Positions 44,404 to 52,607 of a DNA stretch of 64,000 nt are shown in pieces. A program made the position numbers and the translations under genes. Source of the DNA: Paeniglutamicibacter quisquiliarum. Its GTDB lineage: Bacteria; Actinomycetota; Actinomycetes; Actinomycetales; Micrococcaceae. Positions within the stretch are counted from its first letter, which is position 1. Every line of letters starts with the position of its first letter. The notes under the pieces were generated by a model that did not search any database, was not told the origin of the DNA, and worked only from the letters and a program-made list of their open reading frames with translations. The DNA is taken from assembly GCF_019084045.1 (NCBI RefSeq), contig NZ_JAHRED010000001.1:434001-498000 (forward strand), given 5' to 3'.

Positions 44404-45198
44404 TCAACCGAGGCCGTGCAGAAACTCCACTGTGTCCGCAGCCACCCGCTCAGGGCATTCCCACAGGACGAGATGACCCGCGTCCGGATAGACCTTCAGG
44501 ACCGAACCCGCGATGCGTGCGGCCAGCTCTTCCTCGTCCGCCAGTGAAAGCAGGTGGTCGCGCCCGCCCCAGAGGATCAGCGTGGGCGCATCAATGGTTC
44601 CCGATTCGGTGGGCGGCGTGGCCTCATACAGGCCAGCAAGGATGGCCCGCCATACGTGTGCGGGCATCCTGGTTCCGTCGTCCACGCGGTCGTCGATGAA
44701 CCATGCCGGAACCTCGTGCAGCAGCGGAAACCAGGTGAGCGATTCCCGGACCCACGCCGCGCTGACCGGATCCACCAGGGCCTCGACCTCGTCCGCGAAG
44801 GCCGGCCGGCCGCGCAGGCTCAGCGGCGCCCCGACCAAGACCAGGGCCGCGACCCGCTCCGGGTGGCCCGCGGCCAGCGCCTGCGCCACATAGCCGCCGC
44901 TCGATGAACCCAGGACAAAAGCCCGGGGAACCTCGAGGGACTCGAGGACCGCGGCAACATCCGCGGACTGCTCCGCCAGCGTGTAGCCGTCCGCCGGCTT
45001 ATCGGCATCGCCCTGGCCGCGCAGGTCGGGCGCATAGACCCTGAAGCCGGCAAGCAGGGGTGCCAGGCGGTCGAAGCATTCGAAGGATTCTCCCCACGCA
45101 TGCAATAGCAGCAGCGGCCTGGCTTCCGCCGCGCCGTCGATGAAGCACGGCACCTCGATGCCCGTGGAGAGCCTGAGCTTCCTGACCTCGGATCCCAT
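44404..45198 (-). CDS. Alpha/beta hydrolase, possibly 3-oxoadipate enol-lactonase-like
   Basis: A 264-residue soluble hydrolase. Oxyanion strand LLLLHAWGESFECF, nucleophile elbow GSSSGG (Ser about 97), acid Asp in LWGGRDHLL and His in DAGHLVLWE complete the triad. The DLRGQGDADKP loop resembles PcaD and haloperoxidase-like hydrolases. As the cat genes here end at the enol-lactone and no pcaD is seen, this enzyme could take the next step; a general esterase is equally possible. A TAACCT box (45205-45210) ends 6 nt before the ATG and no ribosome site exists, so the mRNA may be leaderless. Confidence 0.82.
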   Translation of the reverse strand: MGSEVRKLRLSTGIEVPCFIDGAAEARPLLLLHAWGESFECFDRLAPLLAGFRVYAPDLRGQGDADKPADGYTLAEQSADVAAVLESLEVPRAFVLGSSSGGYVAQALAAGHPERVAALVLVGAPLSLRGRPAFADEVEALVDPVSAAWVRESLTWFPLLHEVPAWFIDDRVDDGTRMPAHVWRAILAGLYEATPPTESGTIDAPTLILWGGRDHLLSLADEEELAARIAGSVLKVYPDAGHLVLWECPERVAADTVEFLHGLG

Positions 45199-45204
45199 GG
45201 TTTC

Positions 45205-45210
45205 AGGTTA
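45205..45210 (-). promoter_or_regulatory. -10 box of a probable leaderless transcript (hydrolase gene)
   Basis: On the reverse strand TAACCT stands 6 nt before the ATG at 45198, with no ribosome site between. Confidence 0.45.
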
Positions 45211-45236
45211 CTCCCGGGACACAGGCCTGCCTATGC

Positions 45237-47915
45237 TCAGCGTTCGTTGTCCCGGTATCGTGCGGCGAGCTCGGTGCGGGACGTCACGCCGAGCTTCGCG
45301 TAGATCCGGGTCAGGTGGTACTGGACCGTCTTGGCCCCGATGAACAGCTCCTCGCCGGCCTTCTTGTTGCTGGCACCCGCGCAGACCAGGGAGGCCACCG
45401 CCTTTTCCTGGGAGGTGAGCGAGGACCAGTCGGCCGCGTCCCGGCGCGGGACACTGATGCCGGTGGCCTGCAGCTCGCGGTTGCACCGCTCGATGTAGAT
45501 CGTTGCCCCCAGCTGGGTGTAGCCGGCCAGGGCACGGGTCAGGGGACCGGCGGATTCGCCGCGTTTCCCGGCGCGCCGCAGCGATTGCCCGTAGGCGTAC
45601 TCGATGTTTGCCCGCAGCACCGGCAGCGTGAGTCCCTGCAACAGGGACAGTGCCTCCTCGAAGGCGTCTCGCGATCCCTCCAGGTCACCGTGCGAACCGA
45701 GCACCTGCCCGCGCACCACCAGGAAGCGTGCGATGGTCGAGCGGTGCTTCCGCCTGCGGGCAGCCGCCATGAGCGGATCCATGAATTCCAGGGCCTCGGC
45801 GAAGCGTTCCTTGCGCACCAAGGCATCGGCGTACATGTCGTGCCACGGCCAGAATCCCGGCTCGTCGATCCCGCGCGAGCGGTCCAGCCGCAACAGCGGC
45901 TCCAACGCCAGGAGGACCTCGTCGTAGTCGGAACGCGCCCGGGCCGCAGCCGCCCTGGCCATCCGATAGGGCACCTGCATCACCTCGTAGCTGCCGGTCC
46001 GGGCCCAGGCCTTGGCCAGATGGGCGTCGACATCTTCCTGTTCGCCGCGCATGGCGTGGATCTGCACCGCGGTGTAGTGCAGCAGCGGGCGAACCAGCTC
46101 GATGTCGGATCGTTCCTGAAGTGCGACGCCTGCCCGCACGGTTTCCAGTGCCTGGTCCCAGTCACCTGCCGAGTACTCTGCCCGTGCCAGCCAGGCCCTG
46201 GCCCACAGGGCGATCCGGTGGGAACCCTCGGTGTAGTCGGTGGAACTGGAAATCATGAGTTCGTGCCGGGCGAGCTCGACCTGGTCCCCGGCCACGTGCA
46301 GCCACCCCATGGCCATTTCGGCGCGTTGGCGCTGGGCGCCGGTGGGCAGGGTGGCGAGCATCCGGGCCAGGATCTTCTCGCCCTCGGGGCCTCGACCGAG
46401 CATGCCAAGCCCCAGCCCCTGGATGGCCGAGGATTCCACGGCGACGGGGCTTCCCTCGTCCGCCAGCTCCAGGGTCCGTTCCGCCCATTCAACGAGCTTG
46501 AAGCCATCCAGCCGGCCCAGCGAATCAAGGACCCGGCGCTGGGAAACGGTGGCCATGATCTCGGTCTGCCGGGCCTCCTCGGCACCGGTCCACGCCCGGG
46601 TTAGCCAACGGTCTGCGGTCAGCGCCTGTCCCTGGAGAATGGCAATGTATCCGGAGAGCAGGTCGCTTTCGGGGCTGGCGGCCAGGGAAGCCAATTCCTC
46701 GGAATAGGCCAGGGCGCGGGGCAGCTCGCCGGCCGCCACCGTCGCGTCGACGGCCTTGAGCAAGAGCGGCTCGCGGTCCGCCGCATTCGTGGCGAGGTGG
46801 GCCGCCCGGTGAAGGGCTGCCGCGGCGGAGGACCACTCTCCCTTGCCCGCCTGATTCTCGGCGAAGAGTTCCAACTGGTGCGACAGCGCGGGGTCGGAAA
46901 GCAGCGTGGCATCGGCGCGGTGGGCCAGGGAATCCCCCGCACAGTCGCCCAGAGAGGCGGCGGCGGCGTGTAGCGCCAGGCGCCGCGACAAGGGGACCAG
47001 ATGGTAGACGGCCATGTGCTTGATATGCCCGGTGAACTGCAGTGAGAGGTTTCCGCCGCTGCCGGCCACCTCCACCAGGCCGGAGGTCACGCACTCTTCC
47101 ACCAGGGGAAGGGGTTCGTCGACCTCGGCCAGGGCGACGACCATGTCCAATCTTGGCCCGGGGCCCAGGATGGCGGCGGCCTCAAGGAGGGACCGGGCAG
47201 GGATCGAGAGGGCGTCCAATCGCTCGGCAACTTCTGCGGTCACGGCCCGGGGCGCCGGGAACCGGCTGTTGAAGTGGTTCCAGGATTCCTCGGGGTTTTC
47301 CCGGATCAGTTCCAGGGCAGTGTGGATGTTGCCCTCGGTGTAGGCGGCCAACTGGTCAGCCGCGGCCGCGGAAAGTTCCACGCCAAGCCTGGAAACGGAT
47401 ATTTCCTTCAAGGCCGCGGCGGTTGGCGGGTCCAGTTCGATCGTGGTGCTGTGTGGCGCCTCCAGGAGTTCGCGGGCCCCCGGCGGCAGGAAGGCGGCTT
47501 CCTCCCGGCGGAGGGTGAGAATGATCAGCAGCTTCTCGGTGCGCAGCCGGCGCCAGGCAAACAGGAGTGCGGCCAGTGACTGAGCGTCGGTCCACTGCAG
47601 GTTTTCCAGCAGAAGGATTCCGCTCTGCTTGCCGGCGTTGCGGATGAAGGCGAGCAGGCGTTCGGGCAGTGCCACCTCGCCTGCGGCATCGGCTGGACCG
47701 AGCAATTCCTGCAGGGCGGATCCGGCCAAGTCCTTTTCCCACCTCGCCCCGGCGGAGGTCCACGAGGCGAGGTGCTTGTTGTTGTCCATGAAGCGCCGAA
47801 CCAGGGTGCTTTTTCCACAGCCGGCCGGGCCGCTGACAACCACCAGCTGGGCGCTGCCGGACTCGGCCTGATGCAGCAGCCGTGTCAGGAGTGCCAATGT
47901 TCGTTGTTGATGCAT
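45237..47915 (-). CDS. LAL-type LuxR regulator with AAA ATPase domain, candidate BenR
   Basis: An 892-residue large ATP-binding LuxR regulator (MalT/GutR architecture). The N-terminal AAA domain has Walker A GPAGCGKST (29-37) and a Walker B-like SGILLLENLQWTD. A long alpha-solenoid middle region of TPR-like repeats (about 330-800) follows. The C-terminal LuxR HTH (about 830-890) reads LTSQEKAVASLVCAGASNKK and GAKTVQYHLTRIYAKLGV. It lies directly after benK. In Corynebacterium glutamicum the ben cluster also contains a LuxR-type activator, BenR, as I recall, so activation of benABCDK by benzoate is the likely job. A hairpin (47951-47986) and a TATACA box precede it, suggesting its own promoter. 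Confidence 0.85.
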   Translation of the reverse strand: MHQQRTLALLTRLLHQAESGSAQLVVVSGPAGCGKSTLVRRFMDNNKHLASWTSAGARWEKDLAGSALQELLGPADAAGEVALPERLLAFIRNAGKQSGILLLENLQWTDAQSLAALLFAWRRLRTEKLLIILTLRREEAAFLPPGARELLEAPHSTTIELDPPTAAALKEISVSRLGVELSAAAADQLAAYTEGNIHTALELIRENPEESWNHFNSRFPAPRAVTAEVAERLDALSIPARSLLEAAAILGPGPRLDMVVALAEVDEPLPLVEECVTSGLVEVAGSGGNLSLQFTGHIKHMAVYHLVPLSRRLALHAAAASLGDCAGDSLAHRADATLLSDPALSHQLELFAENQAGKGEWSSAAAALHRAAHLATNAADREPLLLKAVDATVAAGELPRALAYSEELASLAASPESDLLSGYIAILQGQALTADRWLTRAWTGAEEARQTEIMATVSQRRVLDSLGRLDGFKLVEWAERTLELADEGSPVAVESSAIQGLGLGMLGRGPEGEKILARMLATLPTGAQRQRAEMAMGWLHVAGDQVELARHELMISSSTDYTEGSHRIALWARAWLARAEYSAGDWDQALETVRAGVALQERSDIELVRPLLHYTAVQIHAMRGEQEDVDAHLAKAWARTGSYEVMQVPYRMARAAAARARSDYDEVLLALEPLLRLDRSRGIDEPGFWPWHDMYADALVRKERFAEALEFMDPLMAAARRRKHRSTIARFLVVRGQVLGSHGDLEGSRDAFEEALSLLQGLTLPVLRANIEYAYGQSLRRAGKRGESAGPLTRALAGYTQLGATIYIERCNRELQATGISVPRRDAADWSSLTSQEKAVASLVCAGASNKKAGEELFIGAKTVQYHLTRIYAKLGVTSRTELAARYRDNER

Positions 47916-47950
47916 GGATCCGCCGCAGCCAACCTTTCCGTGTATAAAGC

Positions 47951-47986
47951 GGGGGCCGCGCGAACATCGTTGTCCACGCGGCCCCC
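47951..47986 (-). terminator. Terminator after benK
   Basis: A perfect 10-bp stem (GGGGGCCGCG at 47951-47960 with 47977-47986), 16-nt loop; on the leftward strand GCTTTATAC follows. It separates the ben operon from the LAL gene. Confidence 0.65.
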
Positions 47987-48014
47987 AGTGACCGGTTATG
48001 CACCGGGCCTATGG

Positions 48015-49385
48015 TTATTTAGCGATCTTGACCGGGGCCGAGGAGCTGGCAAGCAGCTGGGTCTCGGAGTTGCGCAGTGGTACAAAGGCGGTTACCAATG
48101 CACCAACGATAGCAACTGCGGCGAAGACGTAGAAGGCGACTTGGTTCTCCACGCCCGCGGCCATGAGCAGCCCGCCGATCAAGGGGCCGAAGATTCCGCC
48201 CAGACGGCCGAACCCGGCACACCAGGCAACCCCGGCGCCGCGGGCGGCGCTGTTGTAATAGTTGGAAACGAACCCGTAGATCAGCACCTGGGTGCCGATG
48301 GTTCCCACGCCTGCCACCGCAACCAGTGCGAGCAGGATGCCGAAGGGCAGCTGCATGGTCAGCAACACCATCGCCACCGCGGCGAGGAAGAACGTCGTGG
48401 AAACCACGCGCTTGGCGCCGATGCGGTCGGCACCGACGGAGGCGATCAACCCGCCGAAGACGGCTCCGGCATTGAGCACCAGCAGGAAGGCCAGCGAGTA
48501 GGACTTGCCGTAGCCGAACTGGGACATGATCTGCGGCAGCCAGGTATTCAGGCCGTAGGTCAGCATCAGGCCGGCGAAGCTCATCAGGCCCAGCAACAAG
48601 GTGGGCAGCGCGTACTTCCTGGAGGCCAGGGCGCGGAAACCGATCTTGGTGTCAACCGGTTCGGAGACCAGCACGTGGGCGCCCTGGGGTGCCGGAGCGG
48701 AGATCGGGACGCCGGTGCGGATCGAGACGCGCTGGGCTTCCTCGGTGCGGCCGCGGGCCATCAGCCACTCGGGGGACTCGGGCAGCTTTGCCAGCGCCAT
48801 GGGCAGCAGGAAGAGCATGGGGGTTGCACCGATGAGGAAGAGTCCGCGCCAGCCCACGAGGTCCAGCAGGACGATGGCCAGCAGGGACGCCAGGACGCCG
48901 CCGACGGGCACTCCGGAGTAGACGATGGCGTTGTAGTAGTTGCGCTTGCCCTTGGGGGCGAACTCGGCCACGACAGCACCGGCGGTGGCCACCAGTGCGC
49001 CGACGCCGAGCCCGGTGAAGAAGCGAAGGGCGCCGAAGGCGATGACGTTCGGGGCCAGGGCGGTCAGGCCCATGCCGATGGAGAACCAGAGGATGCCGGT
49101 GATCATGATCTTCCGGCGGCCGAGGTAGTCCCCGACGGCGCCGGTGACCAGTGCACCGACCATGACCCCGAACAGGGCCCAGCTGCCCAGCACGCCGGCG
49201 GTGGCGGGGCCGATTTCGCCCAGCTGGGTGGGGTCGTTGAGCAGGGTGGAAACGACGGTTCCGTAGACGACCAGGTCGTATCCGTCGAAGATCAGGGCGA
49301 TGGCGGCGATGGCCACCACCCAGCGGACGGTGCTTTGTTGTTTCTTGGTGGCGCTTGCTTCCGGTGATTTCACGATTTGCTCCAT
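48015..49385 (-). CDS. benK: Benzoate transporter, MFS AAHS family
   Basis: A 456-residue, 12-segment MFS transporter. AAHS hallmarks: IALIFDGYDLVVYGTVVSTL in helix 1, the loop 2-3 motif GDYLGRRKIMI, helix 4 FFTGLGVGALVATAGAVVAEF and the long central loop PESPEWLMARGR. BenK of Acinetobacter and Corynebacterium is of this family, and position in the ben cluster supports benzoate as substrate. ATG 49385 is chosen; an upstream start at 49433 adds basic residues unlike the family. A GC hairpin lies between benD and benK. Confidence 0.88.
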   Translation of the reverse strand: MEQIVKSPEASATKKQQSTVRWVVAIAAIALIFDGYDLVVYGTVVSTLLNDPTQLGEIGPATAGVLGSWALFGVMVGALVTGAVGDYLGRRKIMITGILWFSIGMGLTALAPNVIAFGALRFFTGLGVGALVATAGAVVAEFAPKGKRNYYNAIVYSGVPVGGVLASLLAIVLLDLVGWRGLFLIGATPMLFLLPMALAKLPESPEWLMARGRTEEAQRVSIRTGVPISAPAPQGAHVLVSEPVDTKIGFRALASRKYALPTLLLGLMSFAGLMLTYGLNTWLPQIMSQFGYGKSYSLAFLLVLNAGAVFGGLIASVGADRIGAKRVVSTTFFLAAVAMVLLTMQLPFGILLALVAVAGVGTIGTQVLIYGFVSNYYNSAARGAGVAWCAGFGRLGGIFGPLIGGLLMAAGVENQVAFYVFAAVAIVGALVTAFVPLRNSETQLLASSSAPVKIAK

Positions 49386-49512
49386 ATGCTTATGGGCCCC
49401 GGGCGCACGTCGATGTGCGGGTATTCGGGGCACGGACTAGTACCGCTGCCTGTGGCCGCGGGGTGGAAGCCGTGACCCGAGGGGTACTCGGGCGGCGGGC
49501 CGTGGAGAGCAC

Positions 49513-49539
49513 GCAGGCGGCGGGGATACCGCCGCCTGC
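49513..49539 (-). other. Intercistronic hairpin between benD and benK
   Basis: A perfect 11-bp stem (49513-49523 with 49529-49539, GCAGGCGGCGG and its inverse), 5-nt loop, in the 175-nt gap. No T-run in the reading direction, so it is more likely an mRNA processing or stability element, or a partial terminator. Confidence 0.55.
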
Positions 49540-49560
49540 ATGCAATTTGAAGGTACTTCT

Positions 49561-50400
49561 CTAGCCGAGGTCCCCTCCGGCCACTGCAAGGGTGCTGCCG
49601 GTGATGTAGGACGCCTCGTCGGAAGCCAGGAACACAATGGGTCCGGCCTGCTCGTCGAGGGTGCCGTAGCGTTTCATCAGGGTGGAATCGATGGTCTGGT
49701 CAACAATTTGCTGGTACCAGGCCTTCTCCTGCTCGCCCTCGGGGGCAGGGCCCCGCTTGACTTGGCGTTCGGGGGCCTCGGTTCCGCCCGGGGCGGTGGC
49801 CACCACGCGGATTCCGTGGGCAGCCCCTTCCATGGCGAGGGCCGAGGTGATGGCCTTGACCCCGCCCTTGGCTCCGGCGTACGGGACGCGGTTGAGTCCG
49901 CGGGTGGCGACCGAGGAAACGTTCACGATGGTTCCGGATCCGGCCTTGACCATTTCCGGGAACGCCGCGCGGCACATCCACAGGGTCGGGAAGAGCGAAC
50001 GCTGGATTTCCTTCTGGATTTCTTCCGGCGCGTAGTGCTCGAACGGCTTGGCCCAGATGGTCCCGCCGACATTGTTGATGAGCACATCGATCCGGCCGTA
50101 TTCGGCGACCGCGGCAGTGACCGCCGACAGCGCGCCCTCGAAGGTCTCGAGGTCGGCGGTGACGCTCAGGGTCTTGACACCCTGGGCCCGCAGGCCCCCG
50201 GCGACGTCATGCACCAGCGGCGAGCGGTCGACCAGAACCAGTTCCGCGCCCTCGGCGGCAATGCGCCGGGCCACTGCCCAGCCAATGCCCTGGGCGGCAC
50301 CGGTGATGAGCACGACCTTGGAGGCGAAACGGCCCGCGTGGAAGGACTCGGGCAGTGGTGCCGCGGCGGCCTCGTTCACCGCCTGGTTGTCGGCGCTCAT
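49561..50400 (-). CDS. benD: 1,6-dihydroxycyclohexa-2,4-diene-1-carboxylate dehydrogenase
   Basis: A 279-residue SDR enzyme: benzoate cis-diol + NAD+ gives catechol + CO2 + NADH. Glycine motif TGAAQGIG, Asp in LVLVDRSP (NAD preference), NNVGG, catalytic Ser in VNVSSVATRG and YAGAKGG for Tyr/Lys. RRIAAEGAELVLVDRS and GGTIWAKPFEHY fit BenD/XylL. An extra N-terminal tail of about 22 residues is present. The ATG overlaps the benC stop by 4 nt. Confidence 0.92.
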   Translation of the reverse strand: MSADNQAVNEAAAAPLPESFHAGRFASKVVLITGAAQGIGWAVARRIAAEGAELVLVDRSPLVHDVAGGLRAQGVKTLSVTADLETFEGALSAVTAAVAEYGRIDVLINNVGGTIWAKPFEHYAPEEIQKEIQRSLFPTLWMCRAAFPEMVKAGSGTIVNVSSVATRGLNRVPYAGAKGGVKAITSALAMEGAAHGIRVVATAPGGTEAPERQVKRGPAPEGEQEKAWYQQIVDQTIDSTLMKRYGTLDEQAGPIVFLASDEASYITGSTLAVAGGDLG

Positions 50401-51947
50401 TTGGACGCGCGCGACGCGGCGGCCATGGTGGCCTTGGCGTGCTCGTTGTGGGCCATGATGGCCGTGCGGGCGGCTGCCAGGTCCTGGTTCTCAAAGGCGG
50501 CGACGATTGCCAGGTGGTCGGCGTCGACGGCGCCGTCGATCCAGTGCTCCTGGCGCAGTACCTTGGCCATGGTCGCGGGGACCTCCAGGCGGTTGTACGC
50601 CTGCAGCAGGTGTTCGTTGCCGACGCAGCTGAACAGGAACTGGTGGAAGGCCTCGTTGGTGACGGTGAATTCCGCGGCGTCCACGAACTTCTCTCCCGAC
50701 AGGGTCTTGCCGGCAAGCTCGGCCAGGACCTTGAATTCGGCCAACTGCTCGGGGGTCAGCTTGCCCATGGTCAGTTCAACGATGGCCAGTTCCAGGGCCA
50801 TGCGCGCGTCGAACTGCGCCTGAAAGGTTGCGTGCTCTTCGCCGATTTCGTACGCCGGCTGGGCAACCGGGGTCTCTGCGGCTTCCTTCGCCGGTGCTTC
50901 GGCAACCGGTGCCTCCGGCGCTGCTGCTGCATCGGGGGTGACGGCCAGTGCGAACTTCTCGAAGTAGAAGTTCTGCGGCTTGATGCCCTCGGCCTCCAGG
51001 TGGCGGCGGACGCCCTCGACCATCGGCGGGGGGCCGCAGAGGTAGATGTCGACGTCGCCCTCGACCAGGTGGTGCGGCTCGAAGTGGTTGGTGACGTAGC
51101 CCTTCTTTTCCGAGCTGCTGGCCGGGTCGCCCACGACGGTGTCGAAGGTGAAGCCGTCGATGCGCGACTTGTAGTCCTCGAGCACGTCGATCTCGACCAG
51201 GTCGGTGTCGGTGTTGACGCCGTAGATCAGGTGGACGGGGTGGGGGTTCTGCATGCCGGAAAGCTTTTCAAGGATGGCCAGCAGCGGCGCCAGGCCGGTG
51301 CCGCCGGCCAGCAGCAGCGAGGTGCGCTTGGGGTCGCGCAGGAAGAAGCTGCCCATCGGGCCGGTGAAGTTGAGCTGGTCCCCGACCTGCGCCACGTCGC
51401 GCATGTAGGTGGACATCAATCCACCATCGGTGATGCGGATCAGGAAGGAAAGGGTGGAGACCTCCGGGCCGGAGCTGAAGGAGTACGAACGCGTCTGGCC
51501 GCCCGAGCCGGGAACCTCGATGTTCACGTACTGGCCGGGCAGGAAGGAGAGGTCGTCGCGGTTCTCGATCTCGAGGCTGAAGGCGTAGGTGCTCTCGGAG
51601 ATGCGGCGGATCTCTGTCAGCGTCGAGGAGTAGGTGGTGGCCGCGGTCTTGGCGACATCCGAGGTCGTGGGGATCTGCAGCACGAGGTCGGATTCGGGGA
51701 CCATCTGGCAGGGGAGGCAGAAACCCTTTTCCGCCTCGTCGTCGGTCAGGGCCTCCTCGATGTAGTCGCCGCCGTCGAACTTGCCGGACTCACAGAACGC
51801 CTTGCAGGTGCCGCAAGCGCCATCGCGGCAGTCCAGCGGGATATTGATCCGTGCCTTGTAGGAGGCATCGGCGACGGTTTCGCGGGGTCCAACTTTAATA
51901 AACCGGGTAATACCGTCCTCGAAGGCGAGGGCAACCTGATAGGTCAT
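50397..51947 (-). CDS. benC: Benzoate dioxygenase reductase BenC fused to an FCD domain
   Basis: A 516-residue protein; BenC/XylZ of proteobacteria are about 340. Residues 1-95 form a plant-type [2Fe-2S] domain (Cys40, Cys45, Cys48, Cys80 in CRDGACGTC and CLPC). Residues about 105-205 bind FAD (RSYSFSS), and about 210-335 bind NAD (GGTGLAPLLA, CGPPPMVEG). A proline-alanine linker (339-375) leads to an extra helical domain (379-505) that resembles the FCD effector domain of GntR/FadR regulators: candidate ligand-pocket residues His435, His478 and His500, with Asn431 where Asp is common (TNEAFH). No DNA-binding helix is attached. It moves electrons from NADH to BenAB; the added domain might sense benzoate or an intermediate. 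Confidence 0.9.
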   Translation of the reverse strand: MTYQVALAFEDGITRFIKVGPRETVADASYKARINIPLDCRDGACGTCKAFCESGKFDGGDYIEEALTDDEAEKGFCLPCQMVPESDLVLQIPTTSDVAKTAATTYSSTLTEIRRISESTYAFSLEIENRDDLSFLPGQYVNIEVPGSGGQTRSYSFSSGPEVSTLSFLIRITDGGLMSTYMRDVAQVGDQLNFTGPMGSFFLRDPKRTSLLLAGGTGLAPLLAILEKLSGMQNPHPVHLIYGVNTDTDLVEIDVLEDYKSRIDGFTFDTVVGDPASSSEKKGYVTNHFEPHHLVEGDVDIYLCGPPPMVEGVRRHLEAEGIKPQNFYFEKFALAVTPDAAAAPEAPVAEAPAKEAAETPVAQPAYEIGEEHATFQAQFDARMALELAIVELTMGKLTPEQLAEFKVLAELAGKTLSGEKFVDAAEFTVTNEAFHQFLFSCVGNEHLLQAYNRLEVPATMAKVLRQEHWIDGAVDADHLAIVAAFENQDLAAARTAIMAHNEHAKATMAAASRASK

Positions 51948-52003
51948 GAGGGGACTCTTTTCAAAATAGTGCAGGGTGGTGCGGCAAGAGGTGCAAGGTG
52001 GTG

Positions 52004-52031
52004 GTGCGGGGGCGAGTCAACGCCCCCGCAC
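52004..52031 (-). other. Intercistronic hairpin between benB and benC
   Basis: A perfect 11-bp stem GTGCGGGGGCG (52004-52014) with 52021-52031 and a 6-nt AGTCAA loop in a 120-nt gap. No T-run follows; it may protect the benAB part of the message or reduce read-through. Confidence 0.55.
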
Positions 52032-52067
52032 GCCAGTCTCCGGGGCCGGGAGGGGGCCCGTGCGGGA

Positions 52068-52607
52068 CTAGATGTGGTAGATGTCGACCACGTGGTGGAT
52101 GTAGTCGTTCTTCAGGACTACCTTCTTGGCCATGATGACCGGCTGGGTGCCGGAGTAGTCGATGGTGTAGTACGAGGTGCCGAAGTAGGTGTCGACGTTC
52201 TGGTAGCGGTAGTAGAGCGTGAACCAGTTGAAGCGCACGTCGACCTTGTCGCCATCGACGGACACGATCTCCACGTTGGTGATGTTGTGACCGGTGCGCG
52301 GCTCCGGCAGGCTGGTGGCGCTGGAGCGGTCGGTCTTGATGCGGAAGACGCGGTCTTCCAGGCCACCGCGGTTTCCGTAGAAGATCAGCGAGATCTCGCG
52401 CTGCGGATCCTCGGTGAGCTTGTCATCGTCGGCCCAGGCCGGCATCCAGAAGGTGGCCTCGGGGTGGTAGCAGTCGATCCAGCGATCGAAGTCGCGGTCG
52501 TCGAGGAAACGGGCTTCGCGGTAGAGGAACTGCGCGATGTCCTCCAGCTTGACCTCACCGGCGCCGGTCTGGATCTTGGTAATGATGGCGTTAGTGGTTG
52601 CAGTCAT
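52068..52607 (-). CDS. benB: Benzoate 1,2-dioxygenase, small (beta) subunit
   Basis: A 179-residue ring-hydroxylating dioxygenase beta subunit of the NTF2-like fold, purely structural. Features: [52 protein letters not shown] and [14 protein letters not shown] 52607 has AGGGGAACC upstream and lies inside the last 17 nt of benA, so translation of the two subunits is coupled. Confidence 0.95.
   Translation of the reverse strand: MTATTNAIITKIQTGAGEVKLEDIAQFLYREARFLDDRDFDRWIDCYHPEATFWMPAWADDDKLTEDPQREISLIFYGNRGGLEDRVFRIKTDRSSATSLPEPRTGHNITNVEIVSVDGDKVDVRFNWFTLYYRYQNVDTYFGTSYYTIDYSGTQPVIMAKKVVLKNDYIHHVVDIYHI

Noticed and set aside
52591-52607. 17-nt overlap of benA and benB as a possible frameshift
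   Set aside because: Both termini look natural and benB has its own ribosome site; this is translational coupling.
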